From Heterotrichella gracilis (taxonomy: Eukaryota; Sar; Xanthophyceae; Tribonematales; Xanthonemataceae): a stretch of DNA of 64,000 nucleotides. Of this stretch, positions 13,414-25,484 are shown piece after piece (within the stretch, counting starts at the first letter, position 1; each line of letters opens with the position of its first letter). The stretch lies in contig JAULBX010018414.1 of NCBI GenBank assembly GCA_032358255.1, positions 1 to 64,000 on the forward strand, written 5' to 3'. Below the pieces are notes generated by a model. It was not told the DNA's origin. It saw only the letters and a program-made list of their open reading frames with translations, and made no database searches. The position numbers and the translations under genes were made by a program.

Positions 13414-16400
13414 ATGGCGCAGCCACCCATCAGAAAGCAGTTCAAAACACCAGAAGGTCGACACAGCTTGATATCTGAAAGGCTCATAGGGCTCGTGGGG
13501 TTCCTCCCACACAGAAATACAAAGATTACCATTGCGTACATCAAGGACCCAAACAATAAAGACCAGGTCTCAACATACCTGGTATTCAACGTTGGGGAGA
13601 ACTTGCATATATGCTCATACGATGGCACTGACCGGGTAAGCTAATAACTAAGCTTTGCGCATACTTTTGTGGGGCATTGGCACATGCATGGATATGCGTC
13701 AGTTTGGAATCTGACTTGTTGGGAGCATGGCTGAGAAGGAAAGTGCTCAGCACCAACTTGACATTATGGATCCTTGAAATTGCCAGGAACCGGTCCGCAC
13801 AATATGTCCCACTCCACCCAGCGGCCAAGTCTTGTCATACCCAACGTGTCATGACTTTGCGGCGTCAACCGATGACTATGACCTGCTCATTGGGATGTAC
13901 GCAGGAGATGGTAAGATCCTGCCCTTCTTTTGTACTCGCTTGTTGCTGCACACCTGCAACTGCCCCTGACTTACGTAGTGAACGCTGCTCTGCAGTATTG
14001 ATCGTATCACTCAGGCGCCAGGTCATGTCCAACGAAACACACAACCGCGTAGTCTCAGCACTGTGCTTCAACCCTGATGGTGCCCTGGACAACTCCAAGT
14101 GCACGAGCACTGCCTGGGTACCTGGCATAGACGCCAAAATGTTCCTCGCAGCACATGCCAGCGGGTTCATGTACTTGTTTCAGAAGGTGCGCTGCGGAGC
14201 CCTCCATGCCATGCGTGCATGGCATTTACTGTGTTGCATTCCTATGGTTGCCTACTCAGCACCTTCAGTGCAAGCTGCATCTGGCAGATTCAGGGTGCAT
14301 AAAATTGCTCCACTGTGCCTGCCAGGACTGTCATATCTTGGGTACAGCAGATACCCTTGGAAAACCCTAATTTTGGAACCTTAAACCCTAATGTTTTGCT
14401 CCGCTGCGCTGCTAGGACCTGTCATACCTCGGGGACAGCAAGTACTCTGGGAAGAACAGCCTTGCACCAACACCCATCCGCATATTCAATATCGGCTGCG
14501 GGGGCATCACTGCGATTGCGCCGTCTCCCGATGGCATGCAAATCGCTGTGGCAACGCGGGAGGGCTTCTTGGAGGTGTTTGAAATTGGCAACGGCAAGCT
14601 GCTGGCAGGGTTCAAGGTGAGAATGTGGGCGCGTCTGTGCAACTGTCCCCTCCTGCCCAATGGTGGTCGATGCCATGCCATTGCCTAACTTTGTGAGCAT
14701 GTGTGGGTTAGCATCCTGGCAGCTTGGGAACATGCATAGCTCACTTGTAATACATGTAACACTTGCATGCATGAAATGGAACAGTCTGACATGGACCATG
14801 TCGGTCCTAGCCATGGAGTCTGCATGCGCCCGCATGGGAATTCATCCAATCCGGACATGCGTGCAGTTTTGCAATCATAGCTTACGCTTCTAATACTTCC
14901 GCCGCATGCATGCAGAGCTACTACGGCGGTCTGCTGTGCGTGTGCTGGAGCCCTGATGGGCGCTATGTGGCCAGTGGCGGAGAGGATGACATGGTGGCGG
15001 TGTTTGGGACTCAGGAGAAATGCGTGGTGGCGTATGGCGAGGGGCACAACTCGTGGGTCAGCGCAGTAGCCTTTGACCCCTGGTGAGGCGCATGAAAGTT
15101 GCGATTGGCCTCTGGGAGCATACTTCAGCCTGCCTGTGCCACCTGCACCCGCCTGCATGTACTCCTATTGCATATCGTTCCACGGTGCGTTGAGCCCAGC
15201 AGGCAGCTGCCAGCCCTTGTGTCATGCGTCTTCATGTCGGCAGGTTTGTGTCACCTTTTTGCCAGGATAATTGTTATTCATATGCCCTCTTTTGCACCCT
15301 CTGCAGGAACTGCAGCATCCCGGACCAACGCAGCCCTGGCAGCCCCGCCATTGATGGTGAAGCAGAGACTGTGTACCGGTTGGCGTCAGTGGGGCAGGAC
15401 TGCCAAATGTGCATGTGGAGCGTGGTGATATCGGAGGAGACGCTGTCGAACATTCCTGCGCTGGGTGCCCGCCTGGGAGCCCACACGCCGCGGTCCGATC
15501 CATCAGGTGCGTATGTGGACAGGGGCGCACGACCTGGCGGGGTCTTGGCCAACTCTTGCTGCTGCCCTGTACCACCGGGCGGGTTTACAGTGTGCGGGTG
15601 CATACATGGCATGGTGGCGCTCGTGGCAGACACTCCCGGCCCCTTTTGCTGCCAGCAAGGGCTGCCATGCGCCGCTGTTGCGCGTGTCCGGGAGGCAGGA
15701 ATTCCAGCAGGGTCATGCTGCTCGGTGCGTGGATGCATTTGGGAGCAGATGGTGCGCGGCACTGCAGGCTAGTAGGCATGGCTGGCTGGCTGGTCTTTTT
15801 GTATTACATTTGTATATACATTTGTTTTGAAACACATTGGCTACTTTTCTACTCCTGTTGTGGTTGCCCTAGGGTCTCCATTCCGGAGGACCGGGGACAT
15901 GGATCGGTCATCGCAGCCTGGCACACCTGCCTCGGGCAGCCAGGGAAGCAACAGCATGAACGGGATGGGGTCCTCACGGTTAGGGGAGCCCAACTTGGTC
16001 ATCCAGCCATCGCCCTCGCGCTCTGAGATGCCCATCATTCCGCCTTTGGTGCAACACAGGTGAAGCAATGCGCATTGCCCTATAACCTTAAGGGGGCACT
16101 TCATCTCGCCTGATCTACGGTGGTTTGACCTTGCACCTCAACTCTTGTACGTTCCACACCAACCTCTGTACCAGCAGGGAAATGGCATCCATTGGCATTC
16201 CCCTGTGGCACGCTATGCATGTACACAGGTCTAAAATTGACTGCAAAGTTTTGCGCAACCGGTTCTTGAGCAGGCGCGGTCTCAGGCTTGCTGAGAGGCT
16301 GTGCCATTGACTGCCTGCAGGATGCACCTGGAGCCGCTGTCAGACATCAAGTTCAGGGAAGACAGCGTGTTCACGTCGTGTGCCAGTGGGCAGATCAAGC

Positions 16401-16474
16401 GGTGGCGGAGGCCGGAGCACGGGGCACACATCTCGCGCACCGACTCCCTTGCTGCAATGGATGACAGCGACTGA
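13414..16474 (+). CDS. WDR20: WDR20/DMWD/CreC-type WD40 protein
   Basis: Exons 13414-13635, 13787-13910, 13996-14186, 14416-14616, 14916-15082, 15307-15506, 15873-16059 and 16321-16474 give 481 residues in one frame. The order of motifs follows the family: KTPEGRHSLI, TCHDF and DYDLLIGMYAGDG early, then WVPGIDAKMFLAAHASGFMY, then the hallmark GGLLCVCWSPDGRYVASGGE, then NSWVSAVAFDP, YRLASVGQDCQMCMW, a Ser/Gly-rich linker, and a last repeat (DSVFTSCASGQIKRWRRP). In animals WDR20 activates the deubiquitinases USP12 and USP46; in fungi CreC stabilises CreB, also a deubiquitinase. A deubiquitinase cofactor role is inferred here. The linker before the last repeat is short compared with human WDR20. 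A degenerate echo of the exon 4 start lies in intron 3. Confidence 0.93.
14307..14366 (+). repeat. Exon echo: copy of exon 4 start in WDR20-like intron 3
   Basis: This 60-base stretch matches 14398-14455 at roughly 80 percent by eye. It includes the polypyrimidine side, the AG acceptor (cag here, tag in the real exon) and the first 40 bases of exon 4. Between the copies lies aaccctaa and taaaccctaat, both telomere-like. Confidence 0.7.
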
Positions 16475-17038
16475 CAGCGAGGTCCTCTTGAGGAAGCGGC
16501 TATCCCAAAGCTGCCTGGAGGACAGCGACTGACGCCGTCCGCAGCGGGGCGGCTGGGGCACAGGGGCAGGGGTTGCTGTGTTGTGAGCTTGCAATGCTCA
16601 CCAGCAGCGTTGTGGCACTGCCTTTTATTGGTCCACTATCTTTGGTTGAGGAACTGGCAAATTGGGGCAATTGCGCTGCATATTTTGCGTGTGGCACCCA
16701 GCCGCTGGCAAGGGTATTTAGGGCAGTGCCACAACTGATTGAGATAAGCGCCAAAGCACTAGAGTGACGATGTCAAACAAGCATTTTTTGGGGCTGGAAC
16801 GCGTGGCCTCCTGAGGATGGTGCCAAGGTGCCCTTGTACGGGCCCTAGGCCCTAGGCTAGGGTTCTTCAAACCCAAGCTTAGCCCGTGGGCAGTCCAAAC
16901 TTGAAGGTCAGCAGCGTTGAAACTTCGTTGTAACCTTGCCATTTGAAATAACGCGTTGGCTGCTGCTGTCAAGGTTGCACGCGCAAGTTTTCGCAAGAAT
17001 ATTCTTCCGGTAAGGTGCAGCATGCACGCTGTTTAGCG
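16475..17038. other. Intergenic, WDR20-like 3' flank to GPX start
   Basis: No gene is supported. A small palindromic cluster of ccctagg words (ggccctaggccctaggc) lies near 16850. Confidence 0.5.
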
Positions 17039-18124
17039 ATGGGGAACAGCAAGTCGAAATCGGCGCATTCCACCCCTTACAGCAACTTCCACCAGCTTTC
17101 GGCAACGGATATTGACAATAACCCCGTAGACTTCTCGAGCTTGCGTGGAAAGGTGATTTTGTCCATTAGTGGTGGTTGCATGCATTGTGCATGCATTGTG
17201 CCCGGAATCCACGATGTGCATGCACGTCGAGTTTAAAGATGCACTCGGCACAACTACCTTGGTATATCACTGCAGGTTGTTCTTGTGACCAATGTGGCCT
17301 CCAAGTGTGCGCTTACGCCAATCAGCTACAAGGTGGGTGTCAACTGGCTACCTATAGGGTGGGTGCCCACCTCCTAGCCAGCAAGGGCAACCTTGTTTCG
17401 GCAAACGGTTGAAGGGTGGTTGGCAACTGAACGAATAAAAACACTTCTGGTGGGCAGGGTTGCACCTGTTCATACTCTCATGTTTTTTCACAAGCTGACT
17501 CACTTCAGTTTCCTCTGCAGGAGATGGCGGAGTTGGCTGAGCTGTACAAGGACCAGCCATTTGCGATTGTGGCCTTTCCCTGGTGGGTATTTGGTGCAGC
17601 AATAGACTTTCACCTGCCCTGCACTGGCAGCACGGTGCAGGCAGTTCAATGGCCACTGTCCATACCTTCAGTGCAAGCCGGGGCTTGAAGCCCTATTCCC
17701 CCCCCTTCCCCCGGTAGGACCCTACCTGTTTGTCACACCCACTTCCCTTCCTGCAGCGACCAGTTTTTCCAACAAGAGCCCGGAACCAATGAGGAAATAA
17801 AAGCTTTTGCTGCCGGCAAGCAGTACAAGGGGTTGCTGATGGATAAGGTCTGTGTCAATGGGGAAAACTCACATCCTGTGTACAATTTCCTGAAGGTACG
17901 ACACCCGACTGTAGTGAACCAACATAACCCCACATTTGTGTGGTCGGATGCTTCTAACCTCATTTACATTATGGCTGTAGGTCGCTTCGCAGGACGCCGC
18001 AGATATACACTGGAATTTTGAAAAGTTTCTGGTTCGCAAGGACGGCACTGTGTGTGGGCGTTACGCACCAAAGACCAACCCTAAGATGCTGATTCCTTTC
18101 ATCACGGAGCAGCTCAAGCAGTAG
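17039..18124 (+). CDS. GPX: Glutathione peroxidase, Cys type, probably N-myristoylated
   Basis: Exons 17039-17152, 17276-17332, 17521-17582, 17757-17895 and 17981-18124 give 171 residues. The family signature is complete: [10 protein letters not shown] holds the peroxidatic Cys (Cys, not Sec), [12 protein letters not shown] holds the Gln and a second Cys, and [12 protein letters not shown] holds the Trp and Asn of the catalytic tetrad. Plant-lineage enzymes of this kind reduce lipid and hydrogen peroxides with thioredoxin rather than glutathione. The N terminus [11 protein letters not shown] has Gly2 and Ser6 followed by Lys, a good N-myristoylation pattern, so plasma or endomembrane attachment is inferred. 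No transit or signal peptide precedes the domain. The start is the only Met in frame ahead of the fold. Confidence 0.93.
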
Positions 18125-19276
18125 TGTGGTGCATGTGTGTGCACGCAGGCCAGGCACTGTTTGCTGGGTCGTCGTGGTGTCAAATATCTTGCGCCATAGA
18201 CCGACCTCGCTTGCCAGCTAGGTTGTTGCCTCGGCATGAGCATGACGATACTGCCTTTTTGTCAGACCTGCACATCATGACACTTGAATTGCAACACCTC
18301 GAGTTGGCCTCTGGCAGCCACCGAGGTTTTTCTTGCCAACCCTGGTTCCATAGCTAGTGGGACACTCTCACGCGAGAAGGGCGATATTAATTAGTGGATA
18401 CCATGGCCAGTGTGCCGCTTCAGTTTTTTTTGAACTGGCCAACAACAGTGAACTTGTTGGCCACTTTTTGTAAACTTGTGGATGTAAGTTATTCATCTGC
18501 AAGAGTTGCTGCACCTGTCCCTTGTCTGTCATTCTTTTTCGCACTGCCTTTGCACAGTAATTGTAGTGCTGCACTGGGTTTTCAAAATTTTGCCTGACAC
18601 CCACGCTCAAGCATGTCCCATGCCAGGTTGTGGGTACAATATATGATAGAGACTAGGCCATGGTGTCACTAGCAGGTACATTGGTGCACATGCCTCACCT
18701 GACCAACAGCCTGCGTATATGCGCCTGTTGCTGCTGATCTGGAACTTTTCTACCTGGCCTGTAAATAGGCGAGTTGTAATATCATACCATACTTACCTCT
18801 GATACTACTCAGCAGGGCTTGGTGGTCATGCGCAGTTATGCCACCTTCAATTGCAATGCATGCATGGGCGTCCCCCTTTTAAGCTTGCATATTGTTGCTT
18901 CCTTGTACATGCCAATATGATCCAGTGGTTTACTTACTACAAATTCACGATACGGTAGTGAGTGCGCCTTATGACACTTGTGTCAAGCCTAGTTCTGTCT
19001 CGATCTGAGGTTTCGCGGCTGCGCAAACCTACACAGTGATTGGCCATTCAAGCATATGCATGCATGCATGCATGCTAAAGTTCGGGGTTCTTTCAGCACC
19101 CGCGACCGAATACAAACTCAAACTGGGTCACTATTCTGTGGGTACCAGGGCAAACCTGGTACTTTTCAGATTGCTTAGACGCCGTGTATTCCCAGATGGG
19201 GTCGTGACGTGCCCTGACCTGGGCTGCCAACAGTTGGGTTGACTTCCTAGCGTTCTGCTCCGTTCCAAACAGCAAG
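18125..19276. other. Intergenic, with a CATG-repeat palindrome
   Basis: No gene is supported on either strand. Near 19054-19076 there is a run of alternating catg/gcat words (about 20 bases, self-complementary). A tgtaa word, the polyadenylation signal of many green algae, lies near 18483, but this is weak evidence. Confidence 0.4.
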
Positions 19277-20361
19277 ATGTCGAGGTACAATATCTTCAAA
19301 GTCTTCAGAGACATCTTGCGTGAAGCCAAAACGTTCGGCGACCCGGTACGTTCCGCCACGACGCATGCATAGTAATTACCTGCCCATTGCCGGTTACCAG
19401 TGTCCGCTGAACGTCCCCCAGACCGCTTGAGGTACTATAGGAAACAGTGTTGTTATACATACTCCTTTTGGTGACCATACAGGAGTTTGCGCATCTGAGG
19501 AGGGAGGCTGAAACGCTCAAGAAGCAGTTGGAACAGGTCAGTGCCCCCACCAGTTGAGCTGTACAATATCTAGGCTACTGGTACCACAGGTGATCACCCT
19601 TGCCCTGTTGCACTGCAGTTGAAGCAGGTGAAAGCTGAAAGTCGTAAAAGGGAGGAGGCGGTGGCACTAGGGGAGCTCCGCAAGGCCGTGGCTGCACTGC
19701 GCATGATGGACGTTACCCTTCAAGAACAGGAGAAACAGGTAGGGCAAAGCAGGAAACAAACAAGTGTATACAACGTTGAGAACTAAAATTTGGCCGGCTT
19801 GAATAAAATATTCGCATGCGGCCGTCAAATTAGGGTTTCATTGGGCAGCGGAGGGTTGGAACCGCAAGGGGCGAAGCCAACTTTGAGGAAGCTTGCTGCA
19901 CGAGTCTTTCCTGGGTAGAGCTGGTCACTGGCATCATTGTCGGAGGTGGCAGGGGAGGTGACTGAATATTGTGAGTGAAGTATTTGATGGCACTCCGCTT
20001 CGCTGTGCTTCAGGTCAACCACATGCTGGAGAAGTTTGAAGTGGACATGCACACTGCTTTTGAGAAGCAAATCGAGGAGAAAACCCATCAAATACTCGAG
20101 GCTGCCATGAGTGACGAAGTGCTGAAGGCTGAGTTGGAGTTCCTCGAGGGCACTCACCCCACCCCTGCAGACCCTGCTACCACCAAGGTAAACCCCTTTG
20201 AGGCGTCCATGCATGCCACTGCTGCGCCTGCAATGGGTCAATTCAAGTCCTTCACCTAGGCGTTGCAGGAGAGCAAGCACGCAGGGATCGTGGTTCCAAC
20301 ACACTGTTGACTGAAGTTGCTTCCACAGGAACCAAACCCAGAAACTCGGAAAGGGACTTGA
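19277..20361 (+). CDS. Small coiled-coil protein, 149 residues, unrecognised
   Basis: Exons 19277-19345, 19483-19536, 19619-19738, 20014-20187 and 20329-20361 join in frame, with consensus donors and acceptors. The start MSRYNIFKVFRDILREAKTF resembles the opening helix of LYR-motif proteins (aromatic-x-R then LLREAK-like), though the exact LYR tripeptide reads VFR. Residues 24-80 are highly charged heptads; 82-140 continue helical (VNHMLEKFEVDMHTAF). The last ten residues are polar. LYR proteins assist mitochondrial Fe-S and respiratory complex assembly, but the resemblance here is only a pattern. It could equally be a lineage-specific coiled-coil factor. No targeting peptide is evident. Confidence 0.75.
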
Positions 20362-21791
20362 AGGGAGCCTGTCGTTGCATAATTCCCAGTGGGTACTGCC
20401 CGAGATGCTTGGAGCAGCAACAGAAGATGCTTCAAGTACACTGTAGCATTGCAGCAATACTGAGCATTGCCCTGCCACCACACGCGTATACGTAGGTTTG
20501 TAATTGCCATTTTTTCATATCTAGATTTGTAATCATGGGCCACATTGAGACTCTTAGGTATTCACCGCATGGGGAAGCGCTCTTCCTGCTGTGGATGCTG
20601 GTGGATTGATGGCCATTTTGTGGGGCAGTTGCAGTGCTGGGCAGCAACTTAGCATGGCGGCGCTGGCTGTATATTATGCTGATGCAGCACTAGTGATAGA
20701 GTATGGTGTCGTTTGAATGCGAGCAGCCAAGTTGACGTCCTGTGTCGATGAAACTATCCTCTTTGATCCTATATGTGGGACAGAAAATCATACCGCCACA
20801 CCCAGCCCCTCTTGATTATGCTATGCCTCGCAGACCTAGTATGGTAGCCATATTCTTTGTTAAACACCCGCCGATGCGGGTGAAGACTGAAGAGAAGTGA
20901 AGACGGTAGAGATTGGTGCAATGGGTGTCGTACAACTTCACAGGTTGACCTGGGTGGTAAGACTTTGAAGGGGAAACAAGCTATTCATCAAGATATTTGC
21001 AATATTGTAAATGCTTTGATTATTGGATTTATTTAATGTTCATATTATAATATTGCTCTCTGTTTTTGTACTTCCCCGCTTTGGGTTTACGTAATATCTA
21101 CAAAACGGCTTCTACCGCCAACTTTCTGCAGAATGGCCAATGTCTAAACACTGTTTTCCGTGGCCCTGCGTCTGTTCGTTTCACTAGCAACCCAACTATC
21201 TGCGGACTGTGGCTTGTGTGCAAAACCTGTTAGTCCGGACTTTGCGCTGCGTCCTGCCGCCGTGGTTCAATACAACCAATTGGACTTCAGTGCATGCTTG
21301 CATAAGCAGGCCCGCTACTATTAGAAAATCAGTACAACAAGTGTATAGGATTGGAACTTTGGACTTTCGCAGCTGTTGGTTGGAACTGGGGCTTGTGTCC
21401 ATAGTGGGTCATATTGCCACTCTACAGCCTGGGACAACCACAGTTGTGGCGTTTTACCATTGTGACACTGCCGTGCTTTGTGAAGGTTCAGGGAGGTCAA
21501 GACTGGTGTGTACGGCCTTTTCCATAACCGTGTTTGCCAACGTGTTGGCAACAAAGCTGTTGGTGTGCTTGGTGCGAGGGAGTGGGTGGTGATGCAGTAG
21601 TGTGCAGCGTTTCCCATAGTTTTGTGCTGCTCGGTTAAGGTTTCAGCCCGGGAGCTGAAGCCACGCTTTCCTTAACTACAACACTTAGACAAACTCGGAT
21701 CACAGACGCTTTTCTCACATACACTCACCTTGGAGCCGGGAGGCTTGCAGCAACTTCACGTTGCTGTGGCTCACAGCTTCCAGCGTTGAGC
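20362..21791. other. Intergenic between small coiled-coil gene and vasculin-like gene
   Basis: No supported gene. An open frame at 21209-21592 has no family features or splice context and is treated as chance. A small hairpin (cacccgc-cgat-gcgggtg) lies near 20865. Confidence 0.4.
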
Positions 21792-23986
21792 ATGGACAGT
21801 GACCTGCCAAGCTTAGCCCCGCAGTGGTTGAAAGCAGGAAGCAACTCTAGTTCAGGGCAGCAAAGCGGAGTCAAGCCTCTCAGTGGTACGTGCGCCCTTG
21901 TCACCCAACACCCCGCAACTTGCAGCAAATATTCCTTTTCTGCTGGCGTTGGCAAGACATGTGTAAGCCTCTCACCTCCTTTGCCTGTTGGTGTTCAGGT
22001 GGTAGCAGCAAAGCAAAACTTGACCCTCCTAGTGCTTCAAACTACAACAGCAGCAGGGACGTGCAGCACTCACCGCGGGGCAGGCCACCACCAGTGGACA
22101 CCTTTGGCAGGCGGTACCCCAGTAGGGACGAGAAGTGGGGCTCAGTACAGGACGAAAAGTGGGGCCAAGCACCACAGGACTCCTTTGGCGTTGCACGCCG
22201 CAACACTGCGCCTTTCCAGCGCAGCAGCTATGACGGGCAAGAGGTCAGCTCCCCTGTCTTCCGCAATGGGGCCAGCAGCGTGCCTTACCGCTCCCGCAGT
22301 GTGGGCTACCCACAGCTAGGCAGGGATGAGTTCCCGCCTCCCCAGCCGGACTATGGCCGCCATGAGGAGTTCAGGAGGGACAGAGACAGGGCATATCGGG
22401 CCCCGGCGCCCAGGGCAACTGAGCCAGTGAGGTCCAGCGCAAACAACGCTAAGGTGCGGCTCCTGCCGCTTGCACCCGCATGCATGCGGGCACACCGCGT
22501 GAGTTTGCAGTGCTGGCAGCATTCCAGGTTCCTGCAGCACAGTATTTTGCCGACAGAATATGCCTCGTGCCGGTGCTCGGCTTGAAAGCATGTCTGGAGA
22601 GTTGTTGGCATCCTGTTACGGTAATAATTTGACTCTGTTCCAAGAGTGGTACCCTTCAGTTGCATTCCAGGTTGTCGTGGACCCATCCTCTCGTGTTCTT
22701 CCAGGTGCCAACAGGTGTGGTGTGTCCCTCACAGGCCTCCTTTGAGAAGGACTTCCCCTCCCTGGGTGGCCAGCCCAAATCCGCCCCCGACTCCTCCTGG
22801 AAGGCGCCCCTGCTCAACCCCTCTACCCTGCCCGTCCTGGACCAGCAGTGGACCAGCAAGCTCGCCGACCTGCCGCCACCGCAGCCGCAGCCCGCCCCGA
22901 CGCCCGCGCCCGAGCCCCCCGTTCCCGCAGCCGCGCTCAGTGCCTATGCAGCTGCAGCGGGGCCCCGCATGGCGGACGTTGCTGCAGCGGGGGTGAAGGA
23001 TGGCAAGCGGGAGCAGCTTGCGGTGCGCCAGTCCAAGCAGCTGGTGCCCATGGTGGCTGGCGCCAAGGCCAAGCAGGCCAACGTGCTGGGGAGCAAGACC
23101 GAGCTGCTGCCGCGGTCCAAGAGCATGCCGGGCGGGAAGCCGGAGGCTGGTCGCGCGGCTGCGCCGGTAGCGAAGGCTCCTCCTCCACCCCTGGGTGAGT
23201 GGGCAGCGCTCACCTGCACCTGCACCCATCTGCATAGTTGCATACCCCACATCCCACAGTGCACACAGTGGCGCGCACCACGCCACGTGCACTGCCTGCA
23301 TCACAGCATGCTGCATCATGCTTGTAGCATTCATTGCAACCACGAAGGGCCCGCGTTGCTCACAGCGCGTGTGTGCGTGTGTGCGTGCAGTGGTGGGCGC
23401 CTCTGACCCCAAGGGCGGCGGGCGCAACATGTTCTTCATGAGCTTGCGCAAGAAGGCGGTGCCCTCGCCAGCCACGCCCAGCCCCACCGCGCCCAGTGCC
23501 GCAGCCGGTGCTGAGCCCACCACCAATGGCTTCCACGCACCCAGCCCGCCACCGCAGGCCGATGGTGGGCTCACAGCAGCAGACAGCGCTGCAGACCAGC
23601 TGGCAGATGTTGTGCTCCAAGACCCCGGCCACGCCAATGGTGCGCCTGTGCAGCAGCTGGATGCCAAGGACGACAGCCTTCTGCACATCCCCCCTGAGGT
23701 GGCGGCTTCAAATTCAAATTCAAACTCAAATGACGATGGCCTCTTGCACATCCCCCCTGAAGAGGCGGCTTTCCTGCGGTCTTTGGGATGGAGCGAGGCG
23801 GAGGTGGAGGGCGACGCGGAGTTTGGCTTGACCGAGGACGAGATCCGCCAGTTTGAGGAGCAGAAGGACCGGGTGATGCAGCAGCGCGCGTCTGCCTCTA
23901 ACTCGCCGGCGCCTGGCGCGGTGGGCAGCTTCGCCACTGCGTATAGGGCTGGCGGGGCCAATGGGCGGTCCAACCTGTCAACCTAG
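21792..23986 (+). CDS. Vasculin-like protein (GPBP1 family)
   Basis: Exons 21792-21885, 21999-22453, 22705-23194 (or 22735-23194) and 23391-23986 give 544 or 534 residues. Both exon 3 acceptors keep the frame. The N terminus LPSLAPQWLKAG matches the AP.WL opening of vasculin homologues. ASFEKDFPSLGGQ matches the central conserved FPSL box. EEAAFLRSLGWSEAEVE followed by LTEDEIRQFEEQ matches the conserved C-terminal helix pair. The rest is low-complexity Pro/Ala/Ser. In animals vasculin binds GC-rich promoters and acts in transcription; a nuclear regulatory role is inferred. Residues around LLHIPPE occur twice in the last exon (see repeat). Confidence 0.85.
23668..23776 (+). repeat. In-frame duplication inside vasculin-like exon 4
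   Basis: The coding segment DDSLLHIPPEVAA is followed by a short aaattc-type microsatellite (SNSNSNSN) and then DDGLLHIPPEEAA. Only the second copy runs into the conserved FLRSLGW helix, so the first is the added one. It resembles the intronic echoes elsewhere but lies wholly within an exon. Confidence 0.75.
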
Positions 23987-25484
23987 ACTGTTTCCAGCAG
24001 CGCGGGGAGCAAATGAGGCCTAGTGGAGTGGGGTGGGCAAGGATGGGCAGAGTGGGAGCCTCTCTGCCAGTGTGCATGGTGCAGTGGGTGGGCAAGGACG
24101 GGCAGGGTGGAGCCACCAAGTCAGCTTGCATTACATTTGTTTTTTTGCATGGTTTTGTCGATTTATTCAGAGTAGGGCGTAACGCGCAGGGCGCGATAGT
24201 GGCATGAAGATGGGGCTGCAGTGCGCCAACCATGTGCGTTGACTTTGCAGCGACAAGTGCTGCACTTGGAGCTGGTGAATGTGACGGTCTGTTTCCCCCA
24301 AGTTGTTCACAAGTAGCAGTCAAGTAATGCTGCTGGTCACCTGTCTATCTGACTCACGAGAACGTGGTTCTAAATAGCCCTGGGTGTGGGGTGGAATAGT
24401 ATCACCTGTCCGTTTCTCATGCTTGCCTTGTCCAATCATAGGACATATTGTCATGTGTCCTGATCATCAGGCTGTGGTTTAACGCGATTGCGATATAGTA
24501 TTCATCTGCCACGAGCTACTCAATAACGTAGTAGTTGTGACGGTAGTCTGTTTTTTTGGTAGCCTACTAAGATCTTGGGGATCTAGTTCAAGCTGAAACC
24601 GTTTGTGGCACCTGGTCCAACAAGGCTGCCAGTACTTTAAACTTTGTGCTTTTCTGCAATTCGCCGATTGAATCTCAGCCTGGTTGGGCCAAGGCGCCAG
24701 GAGCCCTTGATATATTCAAATTGTCAGGCGATGTTGTCTGCTCACGGAGCAAGCAATGCTCACACAGTTTCCAGTCGGCACTACATGGGTTCCTGGTTTA
24801 AAGGCCCACGCAGTCTTGTATCGCTGTAACCAGGTCCTGAGGCAGTGCCCCGCTTCCTTCGCCACTGTGCGTCCCCTTTCTATCTTTACAAATTGACAAG
24901 GGCAGACTGCACATGCGCACTTGAATGTGTTTTACAGCTGAGCAGCACTGCGGTACATGTTGCAGCTTCATGACAACCATTGGTAAGATCTTGATGATTA
25001 GTGGTGCGAACTGGAGCTCCATGCAAATTACTGTGGGCCACTGATAGCCAGGCCGAGTGAACATGTTCAAATTAATGGAATGTCATGCCCATGAAGGCAA
25101 GTGCGACACACTGTGCGCAGCACCACCGCAGCACCAGCGGCTGGCCGCTCACTAGTGCTCGCCACCCCTGTGCTTACTGGCCATCAGGGCTAGAAGTGGC
25201 CAACACTGAGGCCCTTGCTGACCATGAACATACCATTGCCCAACAAGTTGGCGCACCTCCCTTCGCGCCTCTCAAATTCTAACATCCTGGCCCAGATTTG
25301 AGATAACCACATTCAAATCCCCAGGGCAATGACACCCAAACGTTTAATGCCCTCCTCTCATCCTGCCCCCCACATCATCATATATGGGCATGCCCCACTC
25401 ACTCCCACGCCTGCACCGCGCCTCGCTCCCCCCTCCCCACCTGCGCACCCCCATTCCCTACACGCCGCATCTCCTCCATTCCCT
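23987..25484. other. Convergent intergenic region with a duplicated 3' flank
   Basis: Near 24025-24115 a unit of about 60-70 bases built on gtgggcaagga-gggcag is present twice; this is probably the vasculin-like 3' untranslated region. The remainder up to the MAM33 stop codon holds nothing I can identify. Confidence 0.5.

Noticed and set aside
15222-15772. Overlapping long frames on both strands within the WDR20-like gene
   Set aside because: They overlap the well-supported exon 6 and its intron and show none of the WD40 motifs.
21209-21592. 127-residue plus-strand open frame upstream of the vasculin-like gene
   Set aside because: Single frame without splice partners, no domain, and overlapped by an equally long minus-strand frame.
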